A stretch of 11,538 bases of DNA from an uncultured Roseburia sp. (GCA_934307185.1 CAKRCJ010000047.1:1-11538), one strand, 5' to 3'; shown: positions 1-9,900, counted from the stretch's first letter. Notes: a model not told the origin generated them from the sequence alone. Translations and numbers: made by a program.

Positions 1-524
<524 letters not shown>

Positions 525-609
525 TAAAAAAATAAAAAAATTTCTGCTGGAAAAAAAGAGAAATTTATAAAATATTTAGAAATGAAAGGAAAACTTCACG
601 AACAATGTA

Positions 610-638
610 TTGCTTTTGGAAAACAATTTCAATATAAT
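610..638 (+). promoter_or_regulatory. Likely promoter of ftsH-uvrC
   Basis: TTGCTT (610-615) and a perfect TATAAT (633-638) are separated by exactly 17 bases, the optimal vegetative sigma-factor spacing. Transcription would begin near 645, giving a leader of about 74 bases before the ftsH ATG. No other -35/-10 pair in the region is as good. Confidence 0.6.
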
Positions 639-703
639 AAAGAAAGATTTCAGAATATGAAGTCAGTAAGGATAAGTCCAGTCATGTTTTTAGAACAGAC
701 TGT

Positions 704-710
704 GGAAAGG
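704..710 (+). promoter_or_regulatory. Ribosome binding site of ftsH
   Basis: GGAAAGG lies 8 bases before the ATG at 719. It supports translation from 719, so the Gly/Asn-rich tail is included. The next in-frame ATG (893, Met59), which would skip the tail, has no comparable site upstream. Confidence 0.65.
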
Positions 711-718
711 ATAGATAT

Positions 719-2806
719 ATGGATAACCAGAAGAACTTTAACGATGGCAGCAATGAATACGGCAACAACGGCTATGGCAGTGGCGGCTATGGAAGCGGTG
801 GCAGCGGAAATAACGGTGGCGGCGGAAATAACGGCGGCAATGGCAATAATGGAAACAATGGCAACAATAATCGTGATAATAAAAACGGACAGATGATAAT
901 GGCATTTATTCTTGTGTCATTGGTAGTGCTGTTTATTATGAGCATGGTGATGAACCGTTATACTTCCATGAGTACATCAGAAATCAGCTATTCCGATTTC
1001 TTGCAGATGGTAGAGGACGGTAAGGTTGAGTCAGTAGAGTTTGATTCTTACCAGATTAATATTACACCGGTTTCAGAGAACAGCAATCCTTATTTCCAGC
1101 AGCAGACCTACTACTGTGGACGATTGGATGACCCGGATCTTCTCCCATTATTAAAAGAGAAGAACATTGAGATATCACGCGTAATTCCGGATAATACTTC
1201 TACCTGGATTTATAACATTTTAAGTATTTTACTTCCACTGGCGTTAATCTGGATTGTCATGGGAGTTGTGATGAAGCGTATGGGCGGCGGAGCCATGGGC
1301 GTTGGTAAGAGTACCGCCAAGGTTTATGTGGAGAAGTCCACAGGAGTAACCTTTAAAGATGTTGCCGGTCAGGACGAGGCAAAAGAGTCCTTACAGGAAG
1401 TTGTTGACTTCTTGCATAACCCGAAGAAGTACCGGGAAATCGGTGCAAAGCTTCCAAAAGGAGCATTGCTTGTAGGACCTCCTGGAACAGGTAAAACCTT
1501 ACTTGCAAAAGCAGTTGCCGGAGAGGCAGGCGTCCCATTTTTCTCTCTTGCAGGTTCAGACTTTGTAGAGATGTTTGTCGGTGTCGGTGCATCCCGTGTG
1601 CGTGACTTATTTAAGGAAGCACAGAAGCAGGCGCCATGTATTATTTTTATTGATGAGATTGATGCGATTGGTAAAAGCCGTGATTCCCGCTATGGAGGCG
1701 GCAATGATGAAAGAGAACAGACCTTAAACCAGCTTTTGGCAGAGATGGATGGTTTTGATACTTCAAAAGGTCTTTTGATATTAGCAGCAACGAACCGTCC
1801 GGAAGTTCTTGATAAAGCGTTACTTCGTCCGGGACGTTTTGACCGCCGGATTATTGTAGATAAACCGGATTTAAAAGGAAGATTAGAGACATTAAAGGTT
1901 CATTCGAAAGATGTTCTTATGGATGAAACGGTAGATTTGGATGCACTTGCATTGGCAACCGCAGGTCTTGTAGGATCTGATTTGGCGAACATGATTAACG
2001 AGGCTGCCATTAATGCGGTTAAAAAAGGCAGAAAGTATGTCAATCAGGCAGATTTATTTGAAGCCTTTGAATTGGTAGCTGTCGGTGGTAAAGAGAAAAA
2101 AGACCGTATTATGAGTGACAAAGAGCGTAAGATTGTATCTTACCATGAAGTCGGACATGCGATTGTAACAGCGCTTCAGAAGAATACGGAGCCGGTTCAG
2201 AAGATTACCATTGTGCCAAGAACGATGGGTGCACTTGGTTATACGTTACAGACACCGGAGGAAGAGAAGTATTTACAGACCAAAGATGAACTTCTTGCCA
2301 AGATTACAACTTACATGGCAGGACGTGCAGCAGAAATGCTTGTATTCTCTTCCGCAACAAGTGGTGCGGCAAACGATATTGAGAGTGCAACAGCGATTGC
2401 AAGAGCAATGGTTACGCAGTATGGTATGTCTGATAAGTTTGGAATGATGTGCCTTGCCACAACAGAGAACCAGTATTTAGATAACCGTGCAGGGCTGATT
2501 TGTGGTGAGGAGACCGCAGGACAGATTGATGGAGAGGTTCTTTCCATTATTAATAAATGTTATGATAATGCAATGCAGCTTCTTATTGAGAACCGTGAAT
2601 GTCTGGACAAGATTTCGGATTATCTGTATGAGCATGAGACAATCACAGGTAAAGAGTTCATGAAGATTTTCCGTGAAATTAAAGGAATTCCGGAACCGGA
2701 AGAAGAAAATGGAAAGAAGAGCTTCATGGAACAGGCGATGGAAGCAGAAGGCCGATTTGACCGTATTGTTGATGACACTACAAAAACAAGCAATGATGGT
2801 GAATAA
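719..2806 (+). CDS. ftsH: ATP-dependent zinc metalloprotease FtsH
   Basis: FtsH is a membrane-anchored hexameric AAA+ protease that degrades damaged membrane proteins and selected regulators on the cytoplasmic side. The 695-residue protein has a Gly/Asn-rich tail (about 9-57), TM helix 1 (about 59-78), an extracytoplasmic domain, TM helix 2 (about 163-184), then the AAA+ and peptidase domains. Visible motifs are Walker A GPPGTGKT (253-260), pore loop MFVG (285-288), Walker B IIFIDEID (308-315) and the second region of homology ending RPGRFDR (370-376). The zinc site is HEVGH (476-480), with Asp553 in the ANDIE segment as the likely third ligand. All catalytic residues are intact, so the enzyme should be active. 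It is somewhat longer than the roughly 640 residues of well-known relatives, largely because of the tail. Its stop overlaps the uvrC start by one base, suggesting cotranscription and translational coupling. Confidence 0.97.
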   Translation: MDNQKNFNDGSNEYGNNGYGSGGYGSGGSGNNGGGGNNGGNGNNGNNGNNNRDNKNGQMIMAFILVSLVVLFIMSMVMNRYTSMSTSEISYSDFLQMVEDGKVESVEFDSYQINITPVSENSNPYFQQQTYYCGRLDDPDLLPLLKEKNIEISRVIPDNTSTWIYNILSILLPLALIWIVMGVVMKRMGGGAMGVGKSTAKVYVEKSTGVTFKDVAGQDEAKESLQEVVDFLHNPKKYREIGAKLPKGALLVGPPGTGKTLLAKAVAGEAGVPFFSLAGSDFVEMFVGVGASRVRDLFKEAQKQAPCIIFIDEIDAIGKSRDSRYGGGNDEREQTLNQLLAEMDGFDTSKGLLILAATNRPEVLDKALLRPGRFDRRIIVDKPDLKGRLETLKVHSKDVLMDETVDLDALALATAGLVGSDLANMINEAAINAVKKGRKYVNQADLFEAFELVAVGGKEKKDRIMSDKERKIVSYHEVGHAIVTALQKNTEPVQKITIVPRTMGALGYTLQTPEEEKYLQTKDELLAKITTYMAGRAAEMLVFSSATSGAANDIESATAIARAMVTQYGMSDKFGMMCLATTENQYLDNRAGLICGEETAGQIDGEVLSIINKCYDNAMQLLIENRECLDKISDYLYEHETITGKEFMKIFREIKGIPEPEEENGKKSFMEQAMEAEGRFDRIVDDTTKTSNDGE
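743..871 (+). repeat. Low-complexity GGN/AAY tract encoding the FtsH Gly/Asn tail
   Basis: An irregular in-frame run of Gly codons (GGC, GGA, GGT) and Asn codons (AAT, AAC), with a few Ser and Tyr codons, covers residues 9-51 of FtsH. Near-repeats such as GGAAATAACGG(T/C)GGC occur twice in succession. Gly codons vary between GGC, GGA and GGT, so this is not a perfect microsatellite, but it could change length by slippage or unequal recombination. Confidence 0.8.
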
Positions 2807-4677
2807 TGTTTGATATTGCAGAAGAATTAAAAAAACTCCCGGACGAACCGGGAGTTTATATTATGCATGACAGCCGTGATGCCATTATTTATATTGGTAA
2901 GGCTGTAAGTTTAAGAAAAAGGGTACATCAGTATTTTCAGGCGAGCCATGATGAGGGTATTAAAAAAGCGCAGATGGTAAAACAGATTGCACGTTTTGAA
3001 TATATCATCACGGACTCGGAGTTAGAGGCACTGGTGTTGGAATGCAATCTGATTAAAGAGCATCGCCCGAAGTATAATACGATGTTGCGGGATGATAAGA
3101 CTTATCCGTACATCAGAGTGACTCTTGGAGAAGATTTTCCGAGAGTCCTTTTTTCACGCCAGCAAAAGAAAGACAAATCCCGTTATTTCGGACCATATAC
3201 AAGCGCAGGGGCAGTAAAAGATACGATTGAGCTTATCAATAAATTGTATCAGTTAAGAACCTGCAACCGTAATCTGCCAAGAGACATCGGAAAAGACAGA
3301 CCGTGCCTGAATTACCATATTCATCAGTGCAATGCGCCGTGTCAGGGCTATATCAGCAAAGAGGAATACAGAGAGCGCGTGGAGTCTGCTGTGGAATTTT
3401 TAAATGGTAACTATGCGCCCATTTTAAAAGCTTTGCAGGAAAAAATGATGAAGGCTTCAGACGAAATGGAGTTCGAGAAAGCAATTGAATACAGGAAGCT
3501 TTTAAACAGTGTAAAACAGATTGCACAGAAGCAGAAGATTACGCATAATGACGGGGAAGACAAAGATATTATTGCACTGGCGGCAGACGACAGGGATGCC
3601 GTTGTACAGGTGTTCTTTATCCGCGATGGAAAGTTAATCGGACGAGATCATTTTTATGTGAAAATCGGAAATGAGGACAGCAAGGCACAGATACTAACTA
3701 CATTTATAAAACAGTTTTATTCCGGTACACCGTTTATTCCGAGAGAGATTATGCTCCCGGAGGAGATTGATGACCATGAGGTGTTAGCGGAATGGTTAAG
3801 CGAAAAAAGAGGCGGAAAAGTCTATATCCGGATTCCACAGAAGGGAATGAAGGAAAAATTAGTAGAGCTTGCACAGAAAAATGCAGAGCTTGTACTCTCA
3901 CAGGATAAGGAAAAAATCAAACGTGAGGAAGGCAGAACCATCGGAGCCATGAAGGAGATTGCAGGCTGGCTTGATTTGGAAGGCTTACAGAGAGTGGAAG
4001 CGTTTGATATTTCCAATATCAACGGCTTTGAGACAGTCGGTTCCATGGTCGTGTATGAAAAAGGAAAACCAAAGCGCAGTGATTACCGGAAGTTTAAGCT
4101 GCGGACCGTAACCGGACCGGATGATTATGCATCCATGCATGAGGTATTGACTAGAAGATTTACACACGGAATGCGGGAGCAGGAGGAAATGCAGGAAAAA
4201 GAGCTTGGGGAAGAATATGGAAGCTTTACCCGTTTTCCGGACCTTATCATGATGGACGGTGGACGCGGACAGGTCAACATCTGTTTAAAGGTGCTAGAGG
4301 AACTTCATTTAAATATTCCGGTATGCGGTATGGTAAAGGATGATAATCACAGGACGCGTGGGTTATACTATAATAACGTTGAAATCCCAATCGACAGGAA
4401 CAGCGAAGGATTTAAGCTGATTACGAGAATACAGGATGAGGCACACCGGTTTGCAATCGAGTATCACAGGTCATTAAGAAGCAAGGAACAGGTACATTCT
4501 GTTTTAGATGATATCAAAGGCATAGGACCTTCCAGAAGAAAAGCACTTATGAAGAAATACCAGTCTATTGATGCGATAAAAGAGGCTTCAGCAGAGGACC
4601 TTGCAGATACAGAGACGATGAATGAAAAAGCGGCACAGGCAGTGTATGAATTTCTTCACAAAGAAGCTGTTTTATGA
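2806..4677 (+). CDS. uvrC: UvrABC excision nuclease subunit C
   Basis: UvrC makes the 3' and 5' incisions around DNA lesions marked by UvrA and UvrB in nucleotide excision repair. The 623-residue protein has all family domains in order. The GIY-YIG nuclease (about 14-95) has GVYIM (16-20), YIGK (29-32) and Arg39. Four cysteines (153, 167, 175, 179) are spaced like the reported Fe-S cluster of E. coli UvrC. A UVR motif that contacts UvrB lies at about 209-237 ([19 protein letters not shown]). The RNase H-like nuclease has AFDISN with Asp401, MMDGG with Asp484 and [12 protein letters not shown] (544-555). The C-terminal helix-hairpin-helix region includes [14 protein letters not shown] (569-582). 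The length is normal. Its ATG shares a base with the ftsH stop and has only a weak GGTG upstream, so translation probably depends on ribosomes leaving ftsH. A 79-base gap follows before hprK. Confidence 0.97.
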   Translation: MFDIAEELKKLPDEPGVYIMHDSRDAIIYIGKAVSLRKRVHQYFQASHDEGIKKAQMVKQIARFEYIITDSELEALVLECNLIKEHRPKYNTMLRDDKTYPYIRVTLGEDFPRVLFSRQQKKDKSRYFGPYTSAGAVKDTIELINKLYQLRTCNRNLPRDIGKDRPCLNYHIHQCNAPCQGYISKEEYRERVESAVEFLNGNYAPILKALQEKMMKASDEMEFEKAIEYRKLLNSVKQIAQKQKITHNDGEDKDIIALAADDRDAVVQVFFIRDGKLIGRDHFYVKIGNEDSKAQILTTFIKQFYSGTPFIPREIMLPEEIDDHEVLAEWLSEKRGGKVYIRIPQKGMKEKLVELAQKNAELVLSQDKEKIKREEGRTIGAMKEIAGWLDLEGLQRVEAFDISNINGFETVGSMVVYEKGKPKRSDYRKFKLRTVTGPDDYASMHEVLTRRFTHGMREQEEMQEKELGEEYGSFTRFPDLIMMDGGRGQVNICLKVLEELHLNIPVCGMVKDDNHRTRGLYYNNVEIPIDRNSEGFKLITRIQDEAHRFAIEYHRSLRSKEQVHSVLDDIKGIGPSRRKALMKKYQSIDAIKEASAEDLADTETMNEKAAQAVYEFLHKEAVL

Positions 4678-4740
4678 TATTATGATGGTAATAAATTTTT
4701 TACAAATGGGCAGATGAAAAAACAAAATTCCCCAGGATGA

Positions 4741-4747
4741 AAAGGAG
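4741..4747 (+). promoter_or_regulatory. Ribosome binding site of hprK
   Basis: AAAGGAG lies 9 bases before the ATG at 4757 in a purine-rich stretch that continues to the start codon. It supports 4757 as the start. Confidence 0.7.
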
Positions 4748-4756
4748 AAGAAGGAT

Positions 4757-5704
4757 ATGAACGGAAGCGATGGAGTAGGTGTTAAAAAAGTAGCGCAGAT
4801 AATGGATTTATATAATTTCCTGCCGGATATGGAGTTAAAGGGACACCGGATTGTAGTAAGCGATGTAAACCGTCCTGCATTACAGTTAAGTGGGTTCTTT
4901 GAGCATTTCGAACAGTCCCGTGTCCAGATTATCGGAAATGTTGAATATGCATATTTACAGCGTCTGGATGCACAGAAAAAGGAAGCAATTTTTAAAAAGT
5001 TCATGGCATATGATATCCCATGCATTATTTTCTGCAGGGATTTAAAGCCGGATGATGATTTTTTACGAATTGCGATGGAGAGCAATGTTCCGGTATTTGG
5101 AACAAAAAGAAGCACGTCAGAGTTTATGGCAGAGTTGATTTTATGCTTAAGTGAACAGCTTGCACCTTGCATTTCCATTCACGGTGTACTGGTTGATGTT
5201 TATGGTGAGGGACTTCTTATCATGGGTGAGAGTGGTATCGGTAAGAGTGAGGCTGCGCTGGAGCTTGTCAGGAGAGGACATCGTCTTGTAACCGATGATG
5301 TAGTGGAAATCCGTAAGATTAACGAGCACACACTTGTTGGTACTTCCCCGGATATTACAAGATACTTCATTGAAGTGAGGGGAATTGGTATCATCGATGT
5401 AAAAGCACTTTACGGTGTAGAGTGTGTCAAGGAAAAACAGCAGATTGACCTTGTTATCAAGTTAGAGGACTGGAAGAAGGAAAATGAATACGACCGTCTT
5501 GGATTAGAAGAAGAATATACTGAGTTCTTAGGAAATAAAGTAGCGTGTCATTCCCTTCCAATACGTCCAGGACGTAACCTTGCAGTTATCTGTGAGACGG
5601 CTGCCGTTAACCACAGACAGAAGAAGATGGGATACAATGCTGCACAGGAATTATACCGCCGTGTACAGGAGAATATTGCAAAGGGACATGACGAGGACGA
5701 ATAA
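4757..5704 (+). CDS. hprK: HPr kinase/phosphorylase
   Basis: HprK phosphorylates, and in the reverse reaction dephosphorylates, a conserved serine of HPr-type proteins. This is the sensor step of carbon catabolite repression in Firmicutes; P-Ser-HPr then acts with CcpA on DNA. The 315-residue protein has the expected N-terminal domain (about 1-130) and a C-terminal P-loop kinase domain with Walker A GESGIGKS (157-164). His142 and Asp180-Asp181 sit where the catalytic residues of the Lactobacillus casei enzyme lie, with a constant two-residue shift. The family signature IEVRGIGIIDVKALYG is at 205-220. The C-terminal segment NLAVICETAAVNHRQKKMGY (274-293) is also typical. A likely partner, the HPr-like gene at 9921, is encoded about 4 kb downstream. 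A 91-base gap with a promoter follows. Nothing appears damaged. Confidence 0.97.
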   Translation: MNGSDGVGVKKVAQIMDLYNFLPDMELKGHRIVVSDVNRPALQLSGFFEHFEQSRVQIIGNVEYAYLQRLDAQKKEAIFKKFMAYDIPCIIFCRDLKPDDDFLRIAMESNVPVFGTKRSTSEFMAELILCLSEQLAPCISIHGVLVDVYGEGLLIMGESGIGKSEAALELVRRGHRLVTDDVVEIRKINEHTLVGTSPDITRYFIEVRGIGIIDVKALYGVECVKEKQQIDLVIKLEDWKKENEYDRLGLEEEYTEFLGNKVACHSLPIRPGRNLAVICETAAVNHRQKKMGYNAAQELYRRVQENIAKGHDEDE

Positions 5705-5741
5705 GCGTCTTATGTGACAGATTTTTTTCTTATTAATAAAA

Positions 5742-5769
5742 TTGCATATAGCGGATTTCCCGTTATAAA
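5742..5769 (+). promoter_or_regulatory. Likely promoter of the M18 aminopeptidase gene
   Basis: TTGCAT (5742-5747) and TATAAA (5764-5769) are 16 bases apart and lie in the 91-base gap after hprK. Transcription would start near 5776 and leave a short leader. GGAG (5784-5787) lies 8 bases before the ATG at 5796 and is the likely ribosome binding site. The T-run at 5722-5728 has only a three-base-pair stem before it, so no real terminator separates this gene from hprK and some read-through is likely. Confidence 0.5.
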
Positions 5770-5795
5770 TAAAAGACAGATTTGGAGATTCAACA

Positions 5796-7187
5796 ATGGA
5801 AAACAAAATTGCATGGGAGAAATACCCGGAAGGACAAAAACGTGAAGAAGTATTTAAGTTTGCAGAAGATTACCGCAAATTTATCTCAAATTGTAAGACA
5901 GAACGTGAATGTGTTACTGAATTCGTAAAAAAAGCAGAAGAAGCAGGATTTGTAAATCTTGAAACAATCATTGCAAATAATACCGCTTTAAAAGCCGGTG
6001 ACAGAGTATATGCCAATAACATGGGAAAAGGAATGGCTTTATTTGTAATCGGTAAAGAGAGCATGGAAAAAGGAATGAACATTTTAGGTGCTCATATTGA
6101 CTCCCCAAGACTTGATTTAAAACAGGATCCATTATATGAAGATACTGATTTTGCAATGTTAGATACACACTACTATGGCGGAATTAAAAAATATCAGTGG
6201 GTAACACTTCCACTTGCTTTACATGGAGTCATTGTCAAAAAAGACAAAACTGTTGTAAAAGTAAATGTCGGTGACAAACCTGGCGACCCGGTATTTGGGG
6301 TAAGTGACCTTTTAATCCACCTTTCCGCAGAGCAGCTTGAAAAGAAAGCAGCAAAAGTAATTGAAGGTGAAAACTTAGACCTTTTAATCGGAAGTATTCC
6401 ACAGAATACAGAGGATGAGAAAGTAAAAGAAAAAGTAAAAGCAAATATCATGAATTTGTTATCCAAAGAATATGGTATAGAAGAGGAGGATTTCCTTTCC
6501 GCAGAGATTGAAGTTGTACCAGCAGGAGAAGCAAAGGATTATGGCTTTGACCGCAGCATGGTTATGGGTTACGGCCATGATGACAGAGTATGCGCATATC
6601 CTTCTTTTGAAGCTATGCTTGTTGAGAAAAATCCGGAATTTACAAGCGTATGCCTTCTTGTAGATAAAGAGGAAATCGGAAGTGTCGGCGCAAGTGGTAT
6701 GGAATCCAGATTTTTCGAAAATACGGTAGCAGAAGTGATGAATGCGGCAGGCGAATATTCTGAATTGAAATTAAGAAGAGCCTTAAGAAACTCCAAAGTA
6801 TTATCTTCTGACGTATCCGCAGCCTTTGACCCGAATTTCCCAAGTGTTATGACAAAACGTAACACGGCATATTTTGGAAAAGGACTTGTATTCAACAAAT
6901 ACACAGGTGCAAGAGGAAAGTCAGGTTCCAATGATGCCAACGCAGAATATGTTGGAAAATTAAGAGAAATTATGGATAAAAATGAGGTTTCCTTCCAGAC
7001 AGCAGAGCTTGGTAAAGTAGACCAGGGAGGCGGCGGAACAATCGCATATATCCTTGCAAACTACGGAATGAACGTAATTGACAGTGGTGTTCCTGTATTA
7101 AATATGCATGCACCATGGGAGATTATCAGCAAAGTTGATTTGTATGAAGCATACAGAGGCTATATTGCATTTTTAAAGGAAGCTTAG
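5796..7187 (+). CDS. M18 family zinc aminopeptidase (ApeA/aspartyl aminopeptidase type)
   Basis: This is a cytoplasmic metallo-aminopeptidase of family M18, which removes N-terminal residues from peptides using two zinc ions; family members form large tetrahedral dodecamers. All expected metal and catalytic positions are visible in its 463 residues: His100 in GAHIDSPRLDLK, Asp262/Asp263 in GYGHDDRV, Glu292/Glu293 in DKEEIGS, Asp339 in SSDVSAAFDPNFP and His438 in NMHAPWE. The length suits the longer ApeA-like branch. Substrate specificity, acidic versus general, cannot be read from the sequence. Codons are rather uniform (GTA, AAA, GCA, GGA and TTA dominate), which would fit good expression. 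It stands between hprK and murB with its own promoter, has no clear functional link to either, and ends 9 bases before murB, so it probably contributes to murB transcription. Confidence 0.93.
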   Translation: MENKIAWEKYPEGQKREEVFKFAEDYRKFISNCKTERECVTEFVKKAEEAGFVNLETIIANNTALKAGDRVYANNMGKGMALFVIGKESMEKGMNILGAHIDSPRLDLKQDPLYEDTDFAMLDTHYYGGIKKYQWVTLPLALHGVIVKKDKTVVKVNVGDKPGDPVFGVSDLLIHLSAEQLEKKAAKVIEGENLDLLIGSIPQNTEDEKVKEKVKANIMNLLSKEYGIEEEDFLSAEIEVVPAGEAKDYGFDRSMVMGYGHDDRVCAYPSFEAMLVEKNPEFTSVCLLVDKEEIGSVGASGMESRFFENTVAEVMNAAGEYSELKLRRALRNSKVLSSDVSAAFDPNFPSVMTKRNTAYFGKGLVFNKYTGARGKSGSNDANAEYVGKLREIMDKNEVSFQTAELGKVDQGGGGTIAYILANYGMNVIDSGVPVLNMHAPWEIISKVDLYEAYRGYIAFLKEA

Positions 7188-7196
7188 GGATTAAAA

Positions 7197-8105
7197 ATGA
7201 ATGACAAGTTTTTAACAGAACTGAAACGTGTGATGGACTCTTCCCAGATTTTCTGCGGGGAGTCAATGAAAAAGCATACAACCTTCCGTGTTGGAGGACC
7301 GGCAGATGTGCTGGTTCTCCCGAAGGAAGAGGAACTTGCCAAAGTAATAAAGCTTTGCAAAGCCAGTGAAGTACCATACCAGCTTATTGGAAATGGCAGC
7401 AATCTTTTAGTCGGGGATAAAGGAATAAGAGGGGTCGTCATTGCAATGGCAGCCCGCATGTCTGATATTGAAGTAGAAGATAATAAAATTACAGCACAGG
7501 CTGGAGCAATGCTTTCTAAAATTGCAAATACAGCAGCATCCTATGGCTTAAGCGGAATGGAATTTGCATCTGGAATTCCAGGCAGCGTCGGAGGCGCAGT
7601 TGTTATGAATGCAGGTGCTTACGGCGGAGAGATGAAGGACATCATTAAGAAAGTAGTCGTCTTAGATGAAACCGGAGAGGAAAAGGAACTTACCGTAGAA
7701 GAGTTAGACCTCTCTTACCGCCATAGCTGTATTTTAGACAAAAAATATATTGTAACAAAAGTGATACTTCACTTAAATCCCGGAGAAGAAGCATCTATCC
7801 GGGCAAAAATGAAAGAATTAAATGAAAAAAGAGTAGAAAAGCAGCCTTTGCAGTATCCAAGTGCCGGAAGCACTTTTAAACGTCCGGAAGGATATTTCGC
7901 AGGGAAGCTGATCATGGACGCGGGACTTCGCGGCTATCAGGTCGGTGGCGCGCAGGTTTCCGAAAAACATTGTGGTTTTGTGATTAACAAAGGGGACGCA
8001 ACAGCGGCAGATATTTGTCAGTTGATGCAGGATGTATCCGAAGAGGTACATAAAAAGTTTGGTGTAGTATTAGAGCCGGAAGTAAAAATGATTGGTGAAT
8101 TTTAA
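7197..8105 (+). CDS. murB: UDP-N-acetylenolpyruvoylglucosamine reductase MurB
   Basis: MurB is a cytoplasmic FAD enzyme that uses NADPH to reduce UDP-GlcNAc-enolpyruvate to UDP-MurNAc, the second committed step of peptidoglycan precursor synthesis. Its 302 residues match the shorter Bacillus-type (type II) enzyme. The FAD-binding region contains FRVGGPADVLV (30-40), LIGNGSNLLVGDKGIRGVVI (63-82) and GIPGSVGGAVVMNAGAYGGE (126-145). Catalytic candidates are Arg175 in SYRHS, Ser225 in PSAGSTFKRP and Glu293 in LEPEVKMIGEF. The gene starts 9 bases after the aminopeptidase stop. The only possible ribosome binding site, AGGGA, overlaps that stop, so coupling to the upstream gene is likely. It belongs to the murB-rapZ-whiA block common in clostridia. 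No oddities were seen. Confidence 0.97.
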   Translation: MNDKFLTELKRVMDSSQIFCGESMKKHTTFRVGGPADVLVLPKEEELAKVIKLCKASEVPYQLIGNGSNLLVGDKGIRGVVIAMAARMSDIEVEDNKITAQAGAMLSKIANTAASYGLSGMEFASGIPGSVGGAVVMNAGAYGGEMKDIIKKVVVLDETGEEKELTVEELDLSYRHSCILDKKYIVTKVILHLNPGEEASIRAKMKELNEKRVEKQPLQYPSAGSTFKRPEGYFAGKLIMDAGLRGYQVGGAQVSEKHCGFVINKGDATAADICQLMQDVSEEVHKKFGVVLEPEVKMIGEF

Positions 8106-8138
8106 GCTGCAAACTTATGAGAAAGGTGTGGTTATAAC

Positions 8139-9017
8139 ATGAAATTCGTTATTTTAACAGGAATGTCTGGAGCCGGAAAAAGTACAGCACTGAAAATGAT
8201 GGAGGATATCGGCTTTTACTGTGTCGATAATCTTCCGATTCCTTTATTGGAAAAGTTTGTTGAGTTGTCGGATTTGCAGCAGAATGCAGAATTACAAAAA
8301 GTTGCGGTCGGAATTGATATCCGGAGTGGACAGGCACTTAGTGAGCTGCGGAGTGTATTAGACCGTATTAAGGCAAATGGCGGTTCTTATGACATTTTAT
8401 TTTTAGATGCAGAGGATTCCGTACTGGTAAAACGTTATAAAGAGACAAGAAGAAGTCATCCGTTGGCAGGAGACGAGCGGGTGGATAAAGGAATTGCAAA
8501 AGAGAGAGAAAGACTTGCATTTTTAAAAGAACGTGCAAGCTATATTATAGATACAAGCCAGCTTTTGACAAGGGAGTTAAAAGCGGAGATTGAGAAAATA
8601 TTTGTACAAAACCAGGATTACAAAAATTTATTTATTACAATCCTTTCCTTTGGTTTTAAATACGGCATACCGGCGGACTCTGACCTTGTGTTTGATGTAC
8701 GTTTTCTGCCAAATCCGTATTATGTCGAGGGGCTTCGTGCAAAAACGGGAAATGATAAAGAAATACAGGATTATGTGCTGCAATTTAAGGAGGCACATGA
8801 GTTTTTAGATAAATTACAGGATATGATTAACTTCCTTATTCCAAATTATATTGCTGAAGGAAAAAACCAGTTAGTCATTTCCATTGGCTGTACCGGAGGA
8901 AAACACAGGTCTGTAACGCTTGCAAACGAGCTTTATAAAAGAATGGCGGACAAAAAGGAATACGGACTTAAAATTGAGCATAGGGATATCGGGAAAGATG
9001 CCCTGAGAGGAAAATAG
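8139..9017 (+). CDS. rapZ: RNase adapter RapZ / YvcJ-type nucleotide-binding protein
   Basis: RapZ (YvcJ) is a P-loop NTPase family protein. In E. coli it senses glucosamine-6-phosphate and directs decay of the GlmZ small RNA; in Bacillus, YvcJ binds and hydrolyses nucleotides and affects competence. Its role in this organism is inferred from the family only. In the 292 residues, Walker A is GMSGAGKS (8-15), followed by GFYCVDNLP (25-33). A probable Walker B-like segment ILFLDAED lies at 86-93, and the conserved RRSHPLA is at 104-110. The C-terminal ligand-binding domain carries [12 protein letters not shown] (248-259), diagnostic for the family. An AAAGGTG site at 8122-8128 precedes the ATG. 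The gene ends one base before whiA; in many Firmicutes yvcK stands in that position, and here it is missing. Confidence 0.95.
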   Translation: MKFVILTGMSGAGKSTALKMMEDIGFYCVDNLPIPLLEKFVELSDLQQNAELQKVAVGIDIRSGQALSELRSVLDRIKANGGSYDILFLDAEDSVLVKRYKETRRSHPLAGDERVDKGIAKERERLAFLKERASYIIDTSQLLTRELKAEIEKIFVQNQDYKNLFITILSFGFKYGIPADSDLVFDVRFLPNPYYVEGLRAKTGNDKEIQDYVLQFKEAHEFLDKLQDMINFLIPNYIAEGKNQLVISIGCTGGKHRSVTLANELYKRMADKKEYGLKIEHRDIGKDALRGK

Positions 9018-9018
9018 A

Positions 9019-9900
9019 ATGTCTTTTTCAAGTGAAGTAAAGGAAGAGCTTTCCAGACATTTAGGAAAGAGCAGGCATTGTCAGATTGCGGAATTGGCGG
9101 CAATTATTGCATTTGATGGCAAGGTCTGCAAAAATGAGCCGGGATGTGACATTTTCTTAAACTCGGAAAATGATTTACTGAATGAAAAATATGAGCTTCT
9201 ATTAAACAAACTTTTTGATACAGAGAAAATGGACAGAAAAGAAAACAAAAAGATATATGAAGCGGTGAAAATGTGGGATGAAAGCAATCAGGTTCCAATG
9301 CTTACCGATGAAGTAAAAGGGCTTTTACTGCAGCAGAACTGTTGCAAGCGGGCTTATATCAGGGGCGCATTTTTAGCAGGCGGCTCCATCAGTGACCCGA
9401 ATAAATCCTATCATTTTGAGATTGTATGCAGAAGCCAGCCACAGGCAGAGCAGCTTCGGGACGTGATTAACAGCTTTGAAATGGATGCAAAGATTGTTGA
9501 ACGCAAAAAACATTTTGTCGTTTATCTGAAAGAAGGTGCACAGATTGTTGACATATTAAATATTATGGAAGCACATGTGGCATTAATGAATCTTGAGAAT
9601 GTGCGTATTTTAAAAGAAATGCGTAATACGGTAAACCGCAAGGTAAACTGTGAGACTGCCAATATCAGTAAAACGGTGAATGCGGCAGTAAAACAGTTAG
9701 AGGATATTACTTATATTAAAGAAACTTGTGGGTTAGACAGCCTGCCGGATAATTTAAAGGAAATGGCAATGTTAAGACTTGAGTATCCGGAGGCACCGTT
9801 GAAAGAGCTTGGAACATACTTAAACCCGCCAGTTGGAAAATCCGGGGTAAACCACCGGTTGCGCAAAATCAGTGAAATTGCTGAGAATTTAAAAAAGTAA
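9019..9900 (+). CDS. whiA: DNA-binding protein WhiA
   Basis: WhiA is a conserved Gram-positive DNA-binding protein. It controls sporulation-stage genes in Streptomyces and affects cell division and chromosome segregation in Bacillus. It combines a degenerate LAGLIDADG homing-endonuclease fold with a C-terminal helix-turn-helix domain. Here the N-terminus [13 protein letters not shown] is typical. The LAGLIDADG remnant [20 protein letters not shown] is at 115-134, and it lacks the acidic nuclease residues, as in the family generally. The segment [18 protein letters not shown] (206-223) links to the helix-turn-helix at about 240-290, with the conserved GVNHRLRKI (276-284). At 293 residues it is somewhat shorter than the roughly 315 of B. 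subtilis WhiA, with no sign of truncation at either end. It starts one base after the rapZ stop, so it is surely cotranscribed with rapZ. Confidence 0.95.
   Translation: MSFSSEVKEELSRHLGKSRHCQIAELAAIIAFDGKVCKNEPGCDIFLNSENDLLNEKYELLLNKLFDTEKMDRKENKKIYEAVKMWDESNQVPMLTDEVKGLLLQQNCCKRAYIRGAFLAGGSISDPNKSYHFEIVCRSQPQAEQLRDVINSFEMDAKIVERKKHFVVYLKEGAQIVDILNIMEAHVALMNLENVRILKEMRNTVNRKVNCETANISKTVNAAVKQLEDITYIKETCGLDSLPDNLKEMAMLRLEYPEAPLKELGTYLNPPVGKSGVNHRLRKISEIAENLKK

Noticed and set aside
582..896. 104-codon plus-strand reading frame upstream of and overlapping ftsH
   Set aside because: It has no ribosome binding site before 582, begins upstream of the likely ftsH transcription start, and its Ala/Met/Thr-rich second half is the out-of-frame reading of the Gly/Asn tract.
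4699..4728. Possible promoter before hprK (TTTACA, 18 bases, CAAAAT)
   Set aside because: The -10 box matches only four consensus bases and such a match is easy to find by chance in AT-rich DNA; hprK may be read from the ftsH-uvrC transcript.
4737..4760. Seven-codon Arg-rich mini-ORF ending in an ATGA overlap with the hprK start
   Set aside because: The Arg codons are simply the purine-rich Shine-Dalgarno region of hprK read in frame, and there is no ribosome site upstream.
4672..5178. 168-codon minus-strand reading frame opposite the start of hprK
   Set aside because: It lies almost wholly over the clearly coding hprK sequence, resembles no known family and has no supporting start signals.
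5707..5728. Possible terminator after hprK with a run of seven T
   Set aside because: The only stem is three base pairs (GTC/GAC), too weak for intrinsic termination.
9019..9900. whiA as a homing endonuclease because of its LAGLIDADG-like fold
   Set aside because: The acidic nuclease residues are lacking in the remnant motif, a C-terminal helix-turn-helix is present, and the context matches WhiA.
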